Positions 23,313 to 35,218 of a stretch of 64,000 nucleotides of DNA are shown here, one piece after another; within the stretch, counting starts at the first letter, position 1, and the number at the start of each line of letters is the position of its first letter. The notes beneath the pieces are model-generated. The model made no database searches and was not told the DNA's origin. It saw only the letters and a list, made by a program, of their open reading frames with translations. A program made the translations under genes and the position numbers. The DNA is taken from assembly GCA_019137255.1 (NCBI GenBank), contig WPDH01000152.1:186001-250000 (forward strand), read 5' to 3'. The DNA is from Corinectria fuckeliana. Its lineage: Eukaryota; Ascomycota; Sordariomycetes; Hypocreales; Nectriaceae.

Positions 23313-26300
23313 ATGCCTGGCTCTAGGTTCTCCGATATGGCCGACCATGACAATGCGAATAGCCTATTTGGGCTCCAAGACCCAAATCTCGGCCTCGTTG
23401 ATGATGGTTCGGCCGTAGAATCGGACCCCTCGCTCCCTCCCAACGACTCCTCCTCCATCTCTCAGTCTCGCCCTCCGCCCCAGCCTTACTACGACACCGC
23501 CGTCTGGCAGTTCAACGGCACGCCCCCTTACGACTCGTACGACCACTCGACTACCGCTGCTCCTTCCCAACAGAGCTACCAGTCCTCCCCTTGGGACCTC
23601 TCCTACAGTCAGGATCAGCAACTGCAACTCCAACATCTTCCTGTCTCTAGTGGCCACGACAGCCTTGCGAGCGCCACTCTCAGTCCTGACTCCATCTACG
23701 CTGCGTCTCTCCCCTCGAACACCTCTGCGACACAGGGCCCTCCGCTGGACAGCAGCCTTCTCCTGCCGCGCACACTCAGCTCTTTGACTCCTGCTCTGCA
23801 GGAGAAGCTACGCAACATCGCCATGCCGCCGCATCTCCAGTACAACTCGCCCAAGAGCGCGTCAAGTCCTGACTCGGCGACAGGTGAGGCCAGAATGGGG
23901 ATTCTCTCTTCGCCAGAACTTGCTGAAATGTCTTCTAAAGCCTCGCGAAAGCGAAAGTCTTCCGCTGACCCCGAAGATGAAGAGGAGGAAGACGAAGATG
24001 GCAACCAGCCGATCAAGAAGACGGCTCACAACATGATCGAGAAGCGATATCGGACCAACCTCAACGACAAGATCGCTGCTCTGCGAGACAGCGTCCCCAG
24101 CTTGCGAATCATGACCAAGAGCGCTAGGGGAGAGGACACTACCGAGGATCGCGAAGAGCTTCACGGCTTGACCCCGGCCCACAAGCTGAACAAGGCTACT
24201 GTAAGTCCATGGCGAGACGCGATGCCGGGCACACACCCCGAGACTAATCTGCTTGTAGGTCTTGAGCAAGGCAACCGAATACATCCGGCACCTTGAGAAG
24301 CGGAATAATCGACTGCTTGACGAAAACGGCGCTATGCAGGCAAGAATCGCCGCCTTCGAGAAGCTCTTTATGGCCGGCGCAATGAACGGCGCGATTAGCC
24401 CCCTACAGCAGCCCCCTACACCTATCCAATATGCGCAGGATTCTCAACAGTACGTCGGATCTCCCATGGCGGCTTCGCCGGACGGAAGCGCGCCACCGGC
24501 GGGAATGATCCAGGTCCCAGACGATATGAAGCGAATTATTTCGGCCCAGATGGCTGCTGGCCAGGCGCCTTACCCTGTGCCTCAGCAGCCTTATCGCGGC
24601 GGCAATCCCGCCGTCATTCGGCAGCAGCAGATTCAGCAGCAGCAGCAGATGCAACAGAATCGCTGGAATAATGCTGGCCCGTACTTCGGCAAGCTCATGG
24701 TCGGTTCTCTTGCGGGCCTGATGCTTTTGGAGGCTGTTCGGGAGGACGAGATCAGCAACAAGGAGACCGAGGGCCGTGGCCTCCTCGCCGTGCCTCTTCA
24801 TCTGTTGAGATCCGTCGCCTCGAGCTTAGATCTCAACTTTATGGGATATCATGTTCACACGTCTCTCCGATTCCTCTTCATCCTCGGTACTTTCTTGTGG
24901 GTCTTTGTGCCCTCACTTTTCACCCAAACGCAGCAGAAGTCGAAGAAGTCCCAGATCGGCGTTCTGCAGGCGGCTCCTTCTCTGGCCTCTCCGATTCATG
25001 TGCGGCAGCAAGCATGGCTCACCGCGATCCAGACTGTTTGGATTCCTCGACACAACTTCATACTGGAGGCGGCAGCCCTCATGCTCAAGACACTCAAGCT
25101 TAGCCTGCGCAACGCCATCGGCATCCACGGATACCAGGTGCTGACTGGTCTCACTGAGGAACAAGAAACCGCCCGCGTCAAGGCTTGGTGCATTGCCCTC
25201 GACTCTCAACTAGCAGGCGGCGATGTCGAGATTAACAAGAGCCGCCTAGTTCTTACACTTCTCGCTTCCGGCACTCTTCCCGACACACCGATTCGACTTA
25301 TGCTGAAGGCTCTGCACATCCGAGTGCTTCTCTGGGATCTCAGCCACAATCGACTGCACCTAGGAGTTAGTAACGTGATTGCTGCCAAGCTTGCACTGAC
25401 CAAATGGAACGAGGCTCGACACCTAAATCGGCTATTTGGGCAGTTTCGCCGCGGATCAACGGAGCAATACGAGGACGAATTGCCGGAGCACCTTGCCATG
25501 CTTGTCGAACAGGATTGTGACGACGTCCTCAATGACGACGTGGTTCAACGCGCACACAACCTTGCCTTTAACACGGAAACCGATTACAACGTCGTGGCGC
25601 GCATAGACGGGATGGACGCTGTCGTAGAGGATAGCGCCATTGGATCACCAATGGATGCCGTCGCGGCTTGGTGGTCAATTCAGACACTGCATCGGGTTCT
25701 GGTCGCTTCCATGGTCAAGGACATGGAGGTTTTGTGTACGCTGGCCGAGGATATTGATCTGGCAATTAAGACTGCCCCAATCGGATCTACAGCACAAGTT
25801 CGCGCGATTGTGGCGCGAGCAGTCCTGACCAACAAATCTCGCGGCGCAAATATCGCTGCTGCCCTGCAGGCCGTGGGAACCGGTAGGGACGATAGCCTGG
25901 TACTCGCCTCGGAGAACTTCATCGACTCAAGCCTCAAAGCGTCAACCCCCGATCTTCGTATCGCACTGCGATGCGCAATGGTCATTGCCCACCTCCGACG
26001 GTATCAAAGCACGGCCGGCACCCCCAACCAGGGTCTCTGCAAGATCGAGTCTATTATGAGCCGAGACAACTTGTCTCAGATGTCGCTGCTGGGCTGTACG
26101 GCTGCTATCCAGTTGATGGACGAGCTCTACGAGCGCAAAGATGAGGCTGAGACGTTTCAACTCTGGCTGGAGCGACTTGCCGGTGGACTGCGCGTCTGGA
26201 TGGGAGGCGCCCCCGGAGAGAAATGCGGGGTGGCCTCAGAGACACGAGAGAAGGTGGTGGAGCGATGTCTAAACATCACCAAGAGCTTGGTGGGGATGGA

Positions 26301-26352
26301 ATCAGATACCGGATACGGAAGCCTGAGCGAATGCGAAGACGATGAGTGCTAG
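23313..26352 (+). CDS. sre1: SREBP-type bHLH-zipper membrane-bound transcription factor
   Basis: There are two exons (23313-24200 and 24259-26352) encoding 993 residues. The basic-helix-loop-helix begins near residue 234, after an acidic run, with KKTAHNMIEKRYRTNLNDKI. The Tyr in EKRYRTN is the signature that separates SREBPs from other bHLH factors. The loop is long, as in other fungal SREBPs, and the intron interrupts it just before the second helix (VLSKATEYIRHLEKRNNRL). A Gln-rich stretch is followed by two hydrophobic segments (FGKLMVGSLAGLMLLEAV, about 433; FLFILGTFLWVFVPSLF, about 498), expected to anchor the precursor in the ER. The remaining 480 residues match the fungal SREBP C-terminal (DUF2014) region. 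In fungi the cleaved N-terminal part activates ergosterol and hypoxia genes. The start could also be the ATG at 23337 (MADHDN). Confidence 0.93.
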
Positions 26353-27032
26353 AGGACTAGCTTGGGACCAATGGATTGTCGAAGCTCCCGAACGGACCTC
26401 ACACCAACACTCCACCGGACCACTTTTACACATTTCTTGTCGTGTTCGTTCTTCTGAGACGACTTCTGTACGATCATGAGAGTATCTGTTTCTAGAAAGG
26501 CGGGATCTACCGGGCTTTGGAGTTATTGTCGGCAACGGATAAAAAGGACGATACAGGACGGAGGAAGAGGGGAATTTCCTAAGGATCGGCACAGCGACCG
26601 GAACCTGTGCCCCAGAGTTTCTATGACATGTTTTCTTCAAGTTTCTTTACATCTATTTTTTCTTCTTCTTTTCTCTTCGTGTTGCTTTTCAACTCGAGGC
26701 TAGGACGTTGGTTCCTACATGGGGAAGGGAACGACTGGCGCCAACTGGTTGACCCGCGAATATTAGGCGGTCTTGGTATCGAGGTTTCGGCTGAAGCGGT
26801 ACCGGGGGGTTCTTTTGATCAAGGTCTGTGACGAAGGCACATGAGTGTCACGGCCTTTCGGATTTGGACGTCTGTTGAGGGTATATTCACTTAATTTCCG
26901 TACGAGACGAGGTATCTCATACAAAGTGACCCATGATTGAAGTTCAATCTACTCTCCGATGCTATCCAAAGACTTCTGTGATATCTATCGACGCCACAGT
27001 CATTTTGAACTTCAAGCCGCCTATTCAGTCAA
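26353..27032. other. convergent intergenic region (SREBP 3' UTR and end of nitrite reductase pseudogene)
   Basis: It holds the SREBP 3' UTR and a pyrimidine-rich patch at 26630-26690. No gene is seen. Confidence 0.6.
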
Positions 27033-28319
27033 CTACCATTCCGGCGCGCTCCCGCATCCTACACCGCCATCCATCATGAACTCAACGGACTTCGCCGTCT
27101 TGGTCCCGGCGAAGGGCCGCACCCCGGGCTTCTTGCCCCGGATCCCAACAAACTTGATGCGCCGATCTAGCTCCTTCATCGGCGCGCCGGCGTTGCCCTC
27201 GCCCTTCTTAACCATCCACTTCCTGGTGCCCAGCGCAGCGTCTGGCTCCGCGACCGGCGGCAGCTTCAGGTACAGCATGCCGTCCGGCCGGACCTCGGCG
27301 AGGACGTGGCGATGGACAGGGCCTCGTCGGTCTCGCAGGACCCGCTGTCCAGGTCGAAGTTGCGTTTGTGGTGCGGAAACGAGATCCACGGCGAGGTCGT
27401 TGCGCCGGGAGACTCGTCACTGCTGCAAGGCTTCTGGCCCACCAGCCCGTCGGAAAGGATGAAGGCACGCCTGTGCGGGCACATCTGCTGCGTGGCGTAG
27501 TACGCGCCCTGGATGCGCCAGACGGCGAGCTGCGTGTCCCCGCGCTTGATGGTCGCCGAGAGGCCGTTCGGCATCTCGTCGGCGACGTCGAAGTAGGACG
27601 CCTCGATGACGGGCTGCCACGACGTAGCAGACTAGCGGCCCCGGAGGCCCTTGAAGTCCGCGGTCACGGCCTCGCCGGTCCAGAAGACGGGCCGCTGCTG
27701 GCCGCGATCCCGCTCGACCTCCATGTTGGGGACCGTCTCGGCCGTGTTGTGGAACTGGCGGAACTTGGCGGCGATGGCAGGGGTGCGGATGGCCTCGGCC
27801 CATTCGTCGAAGAAGCTGTCGACAATCTCTTTCATCTGCGCCTCGAGCGACGCGCAGATGCCCAGCTTGTCCTCGAGGATTACCTCCCGCAGGTGACGGT
27901 CTTGGCCTCCGAGTTAATACCAGTGGCTTTGGTGTTGATGTGGCAGTTCAAAGCACCTTCGGGGGGCTTCTTGATACTGTCTCCGTGTCAGCATATGACC
28001 CGGAGAGTCTGTACTGTGGTTGGTTACTCACCCCTTCTGCAGTGTTGAGGTAGAGGTTCTCGATTTTCCGGTGCTCGAAGAAACTCGTGAGGCCAACGCG
28101 GTTGTACGCGAGATATGGCTCTTCGCCGAGGACAGTGATGGTGCATTCCCTTGCCTTTGCGGCGTATTTCAACAACTTCTCGCTACCGAGTTATTAGCTC
28201 GAGTTTCTCATGAAGCATATGCTCAGCCTAAATGCAGGTCTAGATGGCTTGACTTACATGAAAGACAAGCCGACCATGCCCAAACCCACGACGACCACGC
28301 GCTTATGTGACATGCTCAT
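27033..28319 (-). pseudogene. niiA: nitrite reductase [NAD(P)H] pseudogene with a large internal deletion
   Basis: Both ends of a fungal assimilatory nitrite reductase are present but the middle is gone. The 5' end keeps its first two exons (28319-28258, 28182-28032) with the FAD-binding start VVVVGLGMVGLSF and EEPYLAYNRVGLTSFFEH. A third block (GALNCHINTKATGIN) follows. At about 27885-27895 the sequence jumps to the C-terminal block ILEDKLGICASLEAQMKEI, then FRQFHNTAETVPNMEVERD and a Rieske domain (ATQQMCPHRRAFILSDG). Most of the roughly 1,100-residue enzyme, including the siroheme/iron-sulfur reductase core, is missing. Further damage: an in-frame TAG at 27632-27634 where TGG is expected, Phe in place of the second Rieske Cys (ISFPHHKRNFDL), and a frameshift near 27310 before MLYLKLPPV. 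It cannot encode an active enzyme. Confidence 0.85.
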
Positions 28320-29182
28320 GGTACAAAGACTTTTATCGAATCCCATGTACCCTGACCTGGGAGGATACGCCGTCACCTTTCAAGGGTAAGGCAGTCCTTC
28401 GACGTTAGGCGTTCGGCAGATGCATGGCTTCAAGTGATCTCCAAAAAAGGCCGAGGTTGTCGGGCGTGGCATCGAGCACGAGCTCCATAGTCCCCCATCG
28501 TGAATCACATCTCCGGAACAACCCAGTGAAAGCTCGCAGCGCAACTCGCATTTCCCCGGCACCTCACATTGTAGCACCCGCCGGAGAGGGGACGATCTCG
28601 ATAAGGAGGCCAGAGCATTGGAGCAGGGCCAATCACACTGCGCGAGGGTGAGCCTATCTTTGGCCTTTTGTGTTCCGCGGAGAAGGGTAGATTTGAAGCC
28701 CGACTGGCACGGGAAACACGGCGACGAACATGCGTCGGACAATAGATGATGAAGTCAGGAGACTGCCAACGGCGTGATTATGACAACCGGAATTTGTATG
28801 AGCGAGTGCTGTTAACGGTTGAGTGAAGATGGGCACATGTTGGCCCTTTGCAGTGTCTAAGGCTCACACTCAAGTACTCAAGTTGCCAACAACTGTACTG
28901 GTGCCATTGTCAATCCTCGGTACTTTTATTGACGTACTGATGCCACTGGAATATTTATGGTTGTTGGTGTTGGTGTTGCAGGGTAAGGTACCCATCTACT
29001 GACTAAATTAGGTACCTACTTGGCACGTGCTGGTGGGCGCCCCTCGTCCCCACGTCATCGCCATCCCGTCCCGAGAGAACCCCGCCAACCTCCAGCTCTG
29101 CTCCCCAGACCATCACGATAGCTTCAACCTCGACCACTCCGCCCCCTCCTCTCGCTCTTCCTACCAACCCTCTTCCCTCACC
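28320..29182. other. divergent intergenic region between the nitrite reductase pseudogene and vps25
   Basis: It holds the vps25 promoter and the former promoter of the pseudogene. ORFs 28380-28742 (minus) and 28424-28651 (plus) overlap each other and show no recognisable features. Confidence 0.55.
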
Positions 29183-29855
29183 ATGGCCACCGCAGCCGCA
29201 GCCGCTCCAGCCGGCACCGGCGCCGGCCCCTCCGAAAACTCCGCCTCCGCCTCCGCCTCCGCCTCCGCCTCCTTCACCTTCCCCCGCGAATACCACTTCC
29301 CGGCCTTCTACACGCGCCAGACGAACCTGACGACGCTGCACGCGCAGCGCATCAAGTGGTCGGCCCTGGTCCTCGCCTACGCGCGGCACCACCGCGTCTT
29401 CCGCCTCGCGCTCTCCGCCGCCGCCGACTCGGACCTCTTCTTCAACCGCCGCCTCGACCGCCGCCTGCAGCTGGACGACGTCCGCGACCTCGTCGACTTC
29501 ATGCGCAAGGACGGCCGCGCCGAGTACGTCGGCGGCGGCTCCTCGGGCGACGTCGTCTTCCTCTTCTGGCGCAAGCCCGACGAGTGGGCCGAGCTTGTCG
29601 AGAGCTACGTCGACGAGACCGGGCAGAAGGGCAGCGTGCTGACCGTCTACGAGTTGGTCGAGGGGGACGGCACCAAGGGAACAGGTAGGCTGCTCCATCA
29701 GCGCCTTCTCTCAGAGATGACCTTTGCTGACCGACACGACAGACATTCATGGCATGGACAACGAGGTCCTGCTCAAGGCCTTGAACGTCCTCGTCAAACG
29801 AGGCAAGGCTCAAATCTTTGGACAGGACGACTCCTTGGGCGTCAAGTTCTTCTGA
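29183..29855 (+). CDS. vps25: ESCRT-II subunit Vps25
   Basis: There are two exons (29183-29684, 29743-29855) encoding 204 residues. Vps25 has two winged-helix domains and in ESCRT-II links to ESCRT-III during multivesicular body sorting at endosomes. The N-terminal family block FPREYHFPAFYTRQTN follows a low-complexity Ala/Ser leader of about 30 residues, which is longer than in yeast. Further family blocks are RIKWSALVLAYARHHRVF, LFFNRRLDRRLQLDDV and VVFLFWRKPDEWAELV. The second exon supplies HGMDNEVLLKALNVLVKRGK and the end DDSLGVKFF, which matches the conserved C terminus. The ATG chosen (ACCATGGCC) has a strong context; an upstream in-frame extension has no ATG. It converges with rtt107, with 160 nt between stop codons. 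Confidence 0.93.
29240..29272 (+). repeat. CTCCGC hexanucleotide repeat inside vps25
   Basis: About five tandem CTCCGC units encode an alternating Ser-Ala stretch before the folded part of Vps25. Length polymorphism would stay in frame because the unit is six bases. Confidence 0.8.
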
Positions 29856-30015
29856 GCAGATTTCTTTGCCGCATAACTACGTACGTACATCTCCGTCGCC
29901 ACTCAACGCGAATGGGACCAGACGGACGAAACCGGCCCAAACCGACGACCGGTACGAGGACCAGCGATACCCCCAAGGCCACACCAAACTCCGTCATTAA
30001 GTCACATATCCTTCC

Positions 30016-32755
30016 CTACGGCTTCGTCTTGTAAAAGCCCTCCACCAGGAACTTCTTGTTGAACCGCACCTGCTGGCACATTGCCACATCCAGCAGCCAG
30101 TCGGGCGCTACCACCCTCGGCTCCATATTGCCCTTGCGTGCCATGTCTTGAAAGCGTTCCCACAAGACCTTCTCCTCTGGGTTGTCGCTGCTGAGGAGAT
30201 AGACAGGCTCAGGCGGTGCGTTGCCGTCCTCTTCAGCCGTCGTCGGCCGGATCGTCGTACCGCTGCGCGCTCGGTAGATCTTGAAAATAGCGCTATTGGC
30301 CTCCGCTATGGCCTTGTAACTATCCGGCCCGTTGCGAATCTTCTCGGTGCAATAAACGGGAACGCCGAGCAGGAGCTTGCCCCGGTTCGACTTGGCACGG
30401 GCTACCGACTTCTCGAGGCTGAAGTTGTACCGCGCTTCCATATCCCTGTCCCGGAGGATAAAGTCATCAACGTCGACCATCTTGCCCGTCTCCAGGATCT
30501 TGTCGATGAAGGTGGATGAGATCACCGTGGGTCCTCGGGCAAGCGCACACAGGAACTTGACGGTGCGGACCACGTGGGGAGCTGCCAGGTAGTCGCAGGG
30601 CTGGCCCTCCTGGACAATTTGAACTCCAAGGTCGCGTAGTTTTCTCTATCAAGAGTGTTAGCGGTCAATAAAAGTAGTACATATTGTGCAATTCAACTCA
30701 CCCGGTCGTGATCCTCCTTAGTCTTGTCCCCGACCCAGCGCTGGAACCCAGTGAGGGTGACGCGCATTTCCACGCTTGGTAGCGACGGCCGGGCTTTCTT
30801 GCTAGGCCGTTTGTCATCCGAATCGACCTCCTCGACCTCCTGATCTGCGGCCTGTTTGGCCTTGCTGGTCTTCTCGACCTGGTCTGCTGCTCGCTTCCCA
30901 CCCCAAGGCGCATTGACTGCCTTGCTGTGTCTCTTCTTCTCCTTCTCATACAGCGCGATATCGGGAGCAATGGTTTGGAGTAGATCCCTCGCTCTAGCCT
31001 TGGCGCTGCGGCCACCTGTAGATGCTACTGAAGGAGTCTCATTCTCCTTGCCTGATCGAGTTGGACGAGTTCGTATGGGAGTTGCGACAGCACCTAAAGT
31101 CTTGGTAGTTTTCTTGGCCACCTTCTCCACCTCTTTGTCGCTCCGCTGAAGGTCGTCCATCTCTCTGTCCTCGTCATCCCGACCGATAACAACGCCCTCA
31201 GCTGGGCCATACTGGTAGGCGTTATCCTCGGCTGCCTCTAGAATTTTCCTCTTCCTCTTAGCCCGAGGTGACATGTTCTCCTCGCCACCGGGGTAGTATA
31301 GCTCCCGTAGTTTTGATTCATCAAAGAAGGTCTGACCAATAATCTCTCCTAGGTTGGTGCGAGGAGGGAAGTGATTGTACTTCTTAATAGTCAGCGGCTT
31401 CATCTCGCACTTTGCGTAGCTCTCCTCGATCCACAAATGGTTGATAACAGAGACACCCCACTCGGGAGCGGCCTTGCATTTCTCACTCGAGTTGCGTGCG
31501 GTGATGAGATGTGTATTTTCGGCTTTCATCGTCTTGGTGAACTCAGCTCCACAGGCCCTGATCAGATTCTCGAGGTATGCCCGAGCTTCTCCACCGTAGT
31601 TGGACACCGTGATGCGCAAGCCCTTGAAGCCCTCGATCCCATTCCTGGGAACGGGGTAGTGCAGGAGACGGCGTAAGGGCGAGGTCCATTCATTGTGGAC
31701 AATGAGGTAGAACAGCCAAGCCAAGTTTCCGACATCCTTGCATGACTGAGCAGCCCGGACGTACTGGGGGCCATCCCGGTACTGACAGATGAACGTGTCG
31801 CAATCCTCCACCTCCTCAACGATCTTCCCGCCACTGTTGATAATTATCTCTCGGACGACCTTATTGAGCCGGACGCTGATGGTGAGATCCGTGGAGAACA
31901 TAAGCTTTCGGTCCTGAAAGACGGTAATTGGTGGGCGAACAACATCTCCGTCTGGCGGCAAAGGCAAGTAGACTGGGGAAGCTGATGTAGCTCCTTCGAG
32001 GTTCGAGTTCACTGGGATTGCAAGCTGGTCCTCGGGAGACTTCTTAAGAATTTCCGGATCTGGTAAGCGATAGGGACCCTCGTCGATGCGCTTACCCAGC
32101 TTAAAGCAGTCGTCGAACCTGCCAAGAATGTCAGCATTCAGTTCACACAACACCGCGGTGTATCGCCTACCAATGTGGCAACACGACGATTCCTTTCCAC
32201 CCCCTCTCTTTGGAAGCCTGGACTTTGGGGTGGTCCATAGACAGGGCACAAATGTGGGTTGTCAAACGCGTTGCGTCTTTGGACTCTTGTCCACCGAGAG
32301 CCATCGTGGCCCCGGCGATGCTTTCCTTGTCGGTTTCGGGCAGGTCGGCGCAGGTCACAACGACCTGCGAGAATATCATTCTGGGGTCAGGCGAGAACGG
32401 TCGGACCTGGACTTGCTTGCGCCGGGAGATGGAGCTCGTGATCCAGTGTGTCGTCATGACCGGAATCATGACCGCCTGCGACTCGGTGTACTGGGGGAAA
32501 TCGATGTTGTTGGCGATGATGTGGGTGACCTTTTCGATCGGAATCGACCCGTCGCGTCGTGGCTCGCAAATGGTAGCGCCATTTTCTGCTAGAATATCCG
32601 AAAGCTGTGCTGTCAGTTAGCCCAATAGTCCCACCAGCCTATCCCCGAGCATGGTATACCTCGTTGATCAGCTTCGGAGTGAGCGCGGTGCTGGGCACGA
32701 AGGCAATGGAGCATTCGGCGAAGATGCCAGACGAACCCCGGGCGGCGTCGCCCAT
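30016..32755 (-). CDS. rtt107: multi-BRCT DNA repair scaffold Rtt107/Brc1
   Basis: There are four exons (32755-32660, 32604-32171, 32118-30702, 30645-30016) encoding 858 residues. An N-terminal BRCT array is visible: FAECSIAFVPSTALTPKLIN with THIIANN and THWITSSISRRKQVQV; a second with VVVTCADL and TTHICALSM; a third from DRKLMFSTDLTISVRLNK; and a fourth from GLRITVSNYGGEARAYLENL with INHLWIEESYAKCEMKP. A basic Lys/Arg-rich linker (PRAKRKRKILEAAED) follows, with possible phosphorylation and nuclear localisation signals. The C-terminal tandem BRCT (VEMRVTLTGFQRWVG; GKLLLGVPVYCTEKI; VVAPDWLLDVAMCQQV) is the type that binds phosphorylated histone H2A. Rtt107/Brc1 assembles Slx4 and Smc5/6 at stalled forks in the nucleus. 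The domain layout and length fit this family better than other BRCT proteins. Confidence 0.88.
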
Positions 32756-33495
32756 CTTGGTGTGAACCGGGTTGAGAAACGTGGAAATGTGACAAAAGAA
32801 ATTCTACTGGAGCCAAATGTGCCTCGAGAGAGACCTCTAAGGTAGCTGGGAATGCTTGTAGTTGTTGAAATTCTTGTCGGTGGTGTGAATATTGCTTGTC
32901 AAGACGCGCTGCGCTGGCTGCTTCAATCTACTGAACGCGAAGCCGCCAGGCAGTCACATGACCGTAGCTCAGGTACCGATACCTAGCAGTGCGGTGATGT
33001 GCTGCCTGTGAATCGGTAGCGCTACCTGGTCTCGACGCGTCGGGAACCACTTTACGCCATCGTACTTAGTGGGGTCCCGTCATCAACAAATCTTCGGCCC
33101 GCGCCAAAATGGTAAATTAATGAGAATATTGCGGCCATGAGTGAAATATAGATAAATTCGTTGCGTAAGTCTACGTCATGTATGCCTTTTCTTAACCATA
33201 CGGCCTCGGGAATGAGGCAACCCTTATGTTGTCACCTTGAGCCTATCTGTTTATCTTTATACTACTAGTAGGAAGGCCCGTCAACGACCTCGGAGGTCTA
33301 ATATAACGCAGAAACCGTCCCACTGAATAGCCTATTTAGGTTCATGTCTTCAAACAAAAAACAACAAAAGCCATCTGACGCCCGTCCTTTCATATGCATC
33401 GCCATGGTGCCTCTCAAACACGTCTCGCCAAGAGAATATGCCTTGCGCGAGTCAATGACGCCATCCCAAACCCCTCATTGCCATTCGAAAAGGTC
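32756..33495. other. intergenic region between rtt107 promoter and hxk3 3' end
   Basis: It marks the left border of the GlcNAc cluster. No gene is recognised; ORF 33344-33583 overlaps the hxk3 3' end and is not convincing. Confidence 0.55.
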
Positions 33496-35218
33496 TCAAG
33501 CACTCGCCTCGACAGAGGCCAGCGCTACAGCTGCTCCCAAGAGAGAGCTCTCCTTAGCTGGCACGAGCTTGACTGTGCCATGAGCACCGTTCTCGCTCTT
33601 TTGGCTGCTGACTAGATCGTCTAGGTATTGTTGACAATTGTTCAAATATCCTGGGTAGTTCTCGATCACGCTGCCATTAAACGCGACGGTTGTCTCCGCA
33701 AGGTCACGATCCGCCTCGGCGCTCGGCTTTAATGGCGAGGAGTTGGGAAGAGAGTTAGCCCAGTCGGCTTGAATTTCGATTCGCACTCTCCAGAGAGTGT
33801 AGACAGTCGTGGCCACGAGGGCACTTGAACGTTTTGAGATGAACGACGCCAATTGACTGAAGAAGGAGATATCAGAGGCTGTTGGGGTGTGAGTCGACGG
33901 ATGGCGGAGCGAAAACTCCTTGCAGGCATCGCCATAATCGGTACTGTTATCACTAGTCGGTGTAAGCGCCTGAATGCTAGGTAATGGAGGAGATCAAGAC
34001 GGGGCACACCTTTGAATCATGGACATAGTCTCCGTTGCCAGAGAGTAAGGCTCCTTGAGGGAGGAGGGCACTACTCCCCCGAAGACGCCGGTTGACTCGA
34101 TGGCTTCGATGAGCCCCAACCTGCAGGCTTCGCCTAGGTACATGCCGCTGGCGATGTACTCCAATGGTTGGAAATTGGGTCTAGGAAGACCCTGGAGCAA
34201 CTGTCGATCCCATCTAGTCAAAGGTAGGATGTCATGCCCGAACATTCCAATCTCAGAGTTCACGACCAAGTGAGTCCACCCGGCTGGTCGTGGGCCGAAC
34301 TTCGCTGGCCCGATTGCTGAGATGGGGAGGTACGCAGCGATGTTAAAGCCGGTACCTAGAATGAGTCCGAATCGAGTCGACATATGCGTGTATGATTCTG
34401 ACAACAGGCAGGCACTCGAATCGTTAAGGATTGCTCGCAGCTCTACGTTAAGTTCCTGCTTCCCACAGGCAGATTTGATAACCTGCCCTAAGTCTTGACC
34501 TAGCAATCCGTTATGTGCCAAGAAGCCCTTGCCCATGACCCGTAGCTTTCCGCTGGCGAGCGAGGTTTGCCTTGTGCCTGTTAGCCTTGGGAGCAAGCTG
34601 TCAGATCAGGGTCGGGCTAACTCACTCGATGGGGAAACTCCACGCCATCGCCATCAGTAGTGGCTCATCATGACTTTGATGTTGTTCCAATCCCCCAGCG
34701 AGGGTGTCCTTAATCCTCGCGGCCATCCAGTCAAAAAACGCCATGCCTTCCAGGTCCTTAATCATGGGGGTGATGGCGAAGTTGCGTATGCTGACAATCC
34801 TATTCTCATCTCCAGCGTTGGACATGCGCCCTCGAAGTTCCACGAGGGCAACCCTTAGGGTTGAACCTCCCACGTCCAGTGCTAGAAAGTGCCCTCGCTC
34901 GTCGCCATGCGGTAGCTGATGGCTGTAGGAGGGGAGCATGCATTCCATGTCGTTTTGGAGTCGCTCTACGATCTGTTTTCTCAGATCGCGGGAAATCTGT
35001 TGCAGGCCATGCTGACTGACGGGACCAAGGAGTAGCGTTTCAGCCTCCTTGAGGAACTCTTGTGTGGAGCGGCGAGTCGATGCAATGACCCGGTCCTTGC
35101 GGTCAACGGTGACTGCTAGTGATCCGGTCCAGTACGCCAGAACGGCTTGGAAAAGTGATTTACCTCGGAGGAGGCTCTTGAAGAGGGCAGCAATGAACTG
35201 CTTCCGAAGTGTCGCCAT
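33496..35218 (-). CDS. hxk3: hexokinase-family kinase, probable N-acetylglucosamine kinase
   Basis: There are three exons (35218-34626, 34570-34010, 33952-33496) encoding 536 residues. Hexokinase motifs are present in order: phosphate-binding FLALDVGGSTLRVALVELR (about residue 110), sugar-binding SFPIEQTS made across the first splice junction, MGKGF, the catalytic Asp in ILNDSSACLLSESY (about 245), LGTGFNIAAYLP, the Glu-containing GMYLGEACRLGLIE, and the C-terminal nucleotide-binding AFNGSVIENYPGY with LLGAAVALA. The motif NDSSACLL departs from the NDTVATLL of glucose-specific hexokinases, which fits a divergent, atypical hexokinase. In fungal GlcNAc clusters this gene encodes the GlcNAc kinase, so I infer that it makes GlcNAc-6-phosphate in the cytosol. 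It is divergent from dam1. The substrate is inferred from context, not seen. Confidence 0.88.

Noticed and set aside
29003..29698. 231-codon minus-strand ORF opposite vps25
   Set aside because: Low-complexity Gly/Val/Glu sequence produced by the CTCCGC repeat and GC-rich coding strand of vps25.
34598..34625. 28-nt intron in hxk3 giving SFPIDLLPRL
   Set aside because: Too short to splice. The 55-nt intron ending at 34571 restores the family motif SFPIEQTS and has a GCTAAC branch site.
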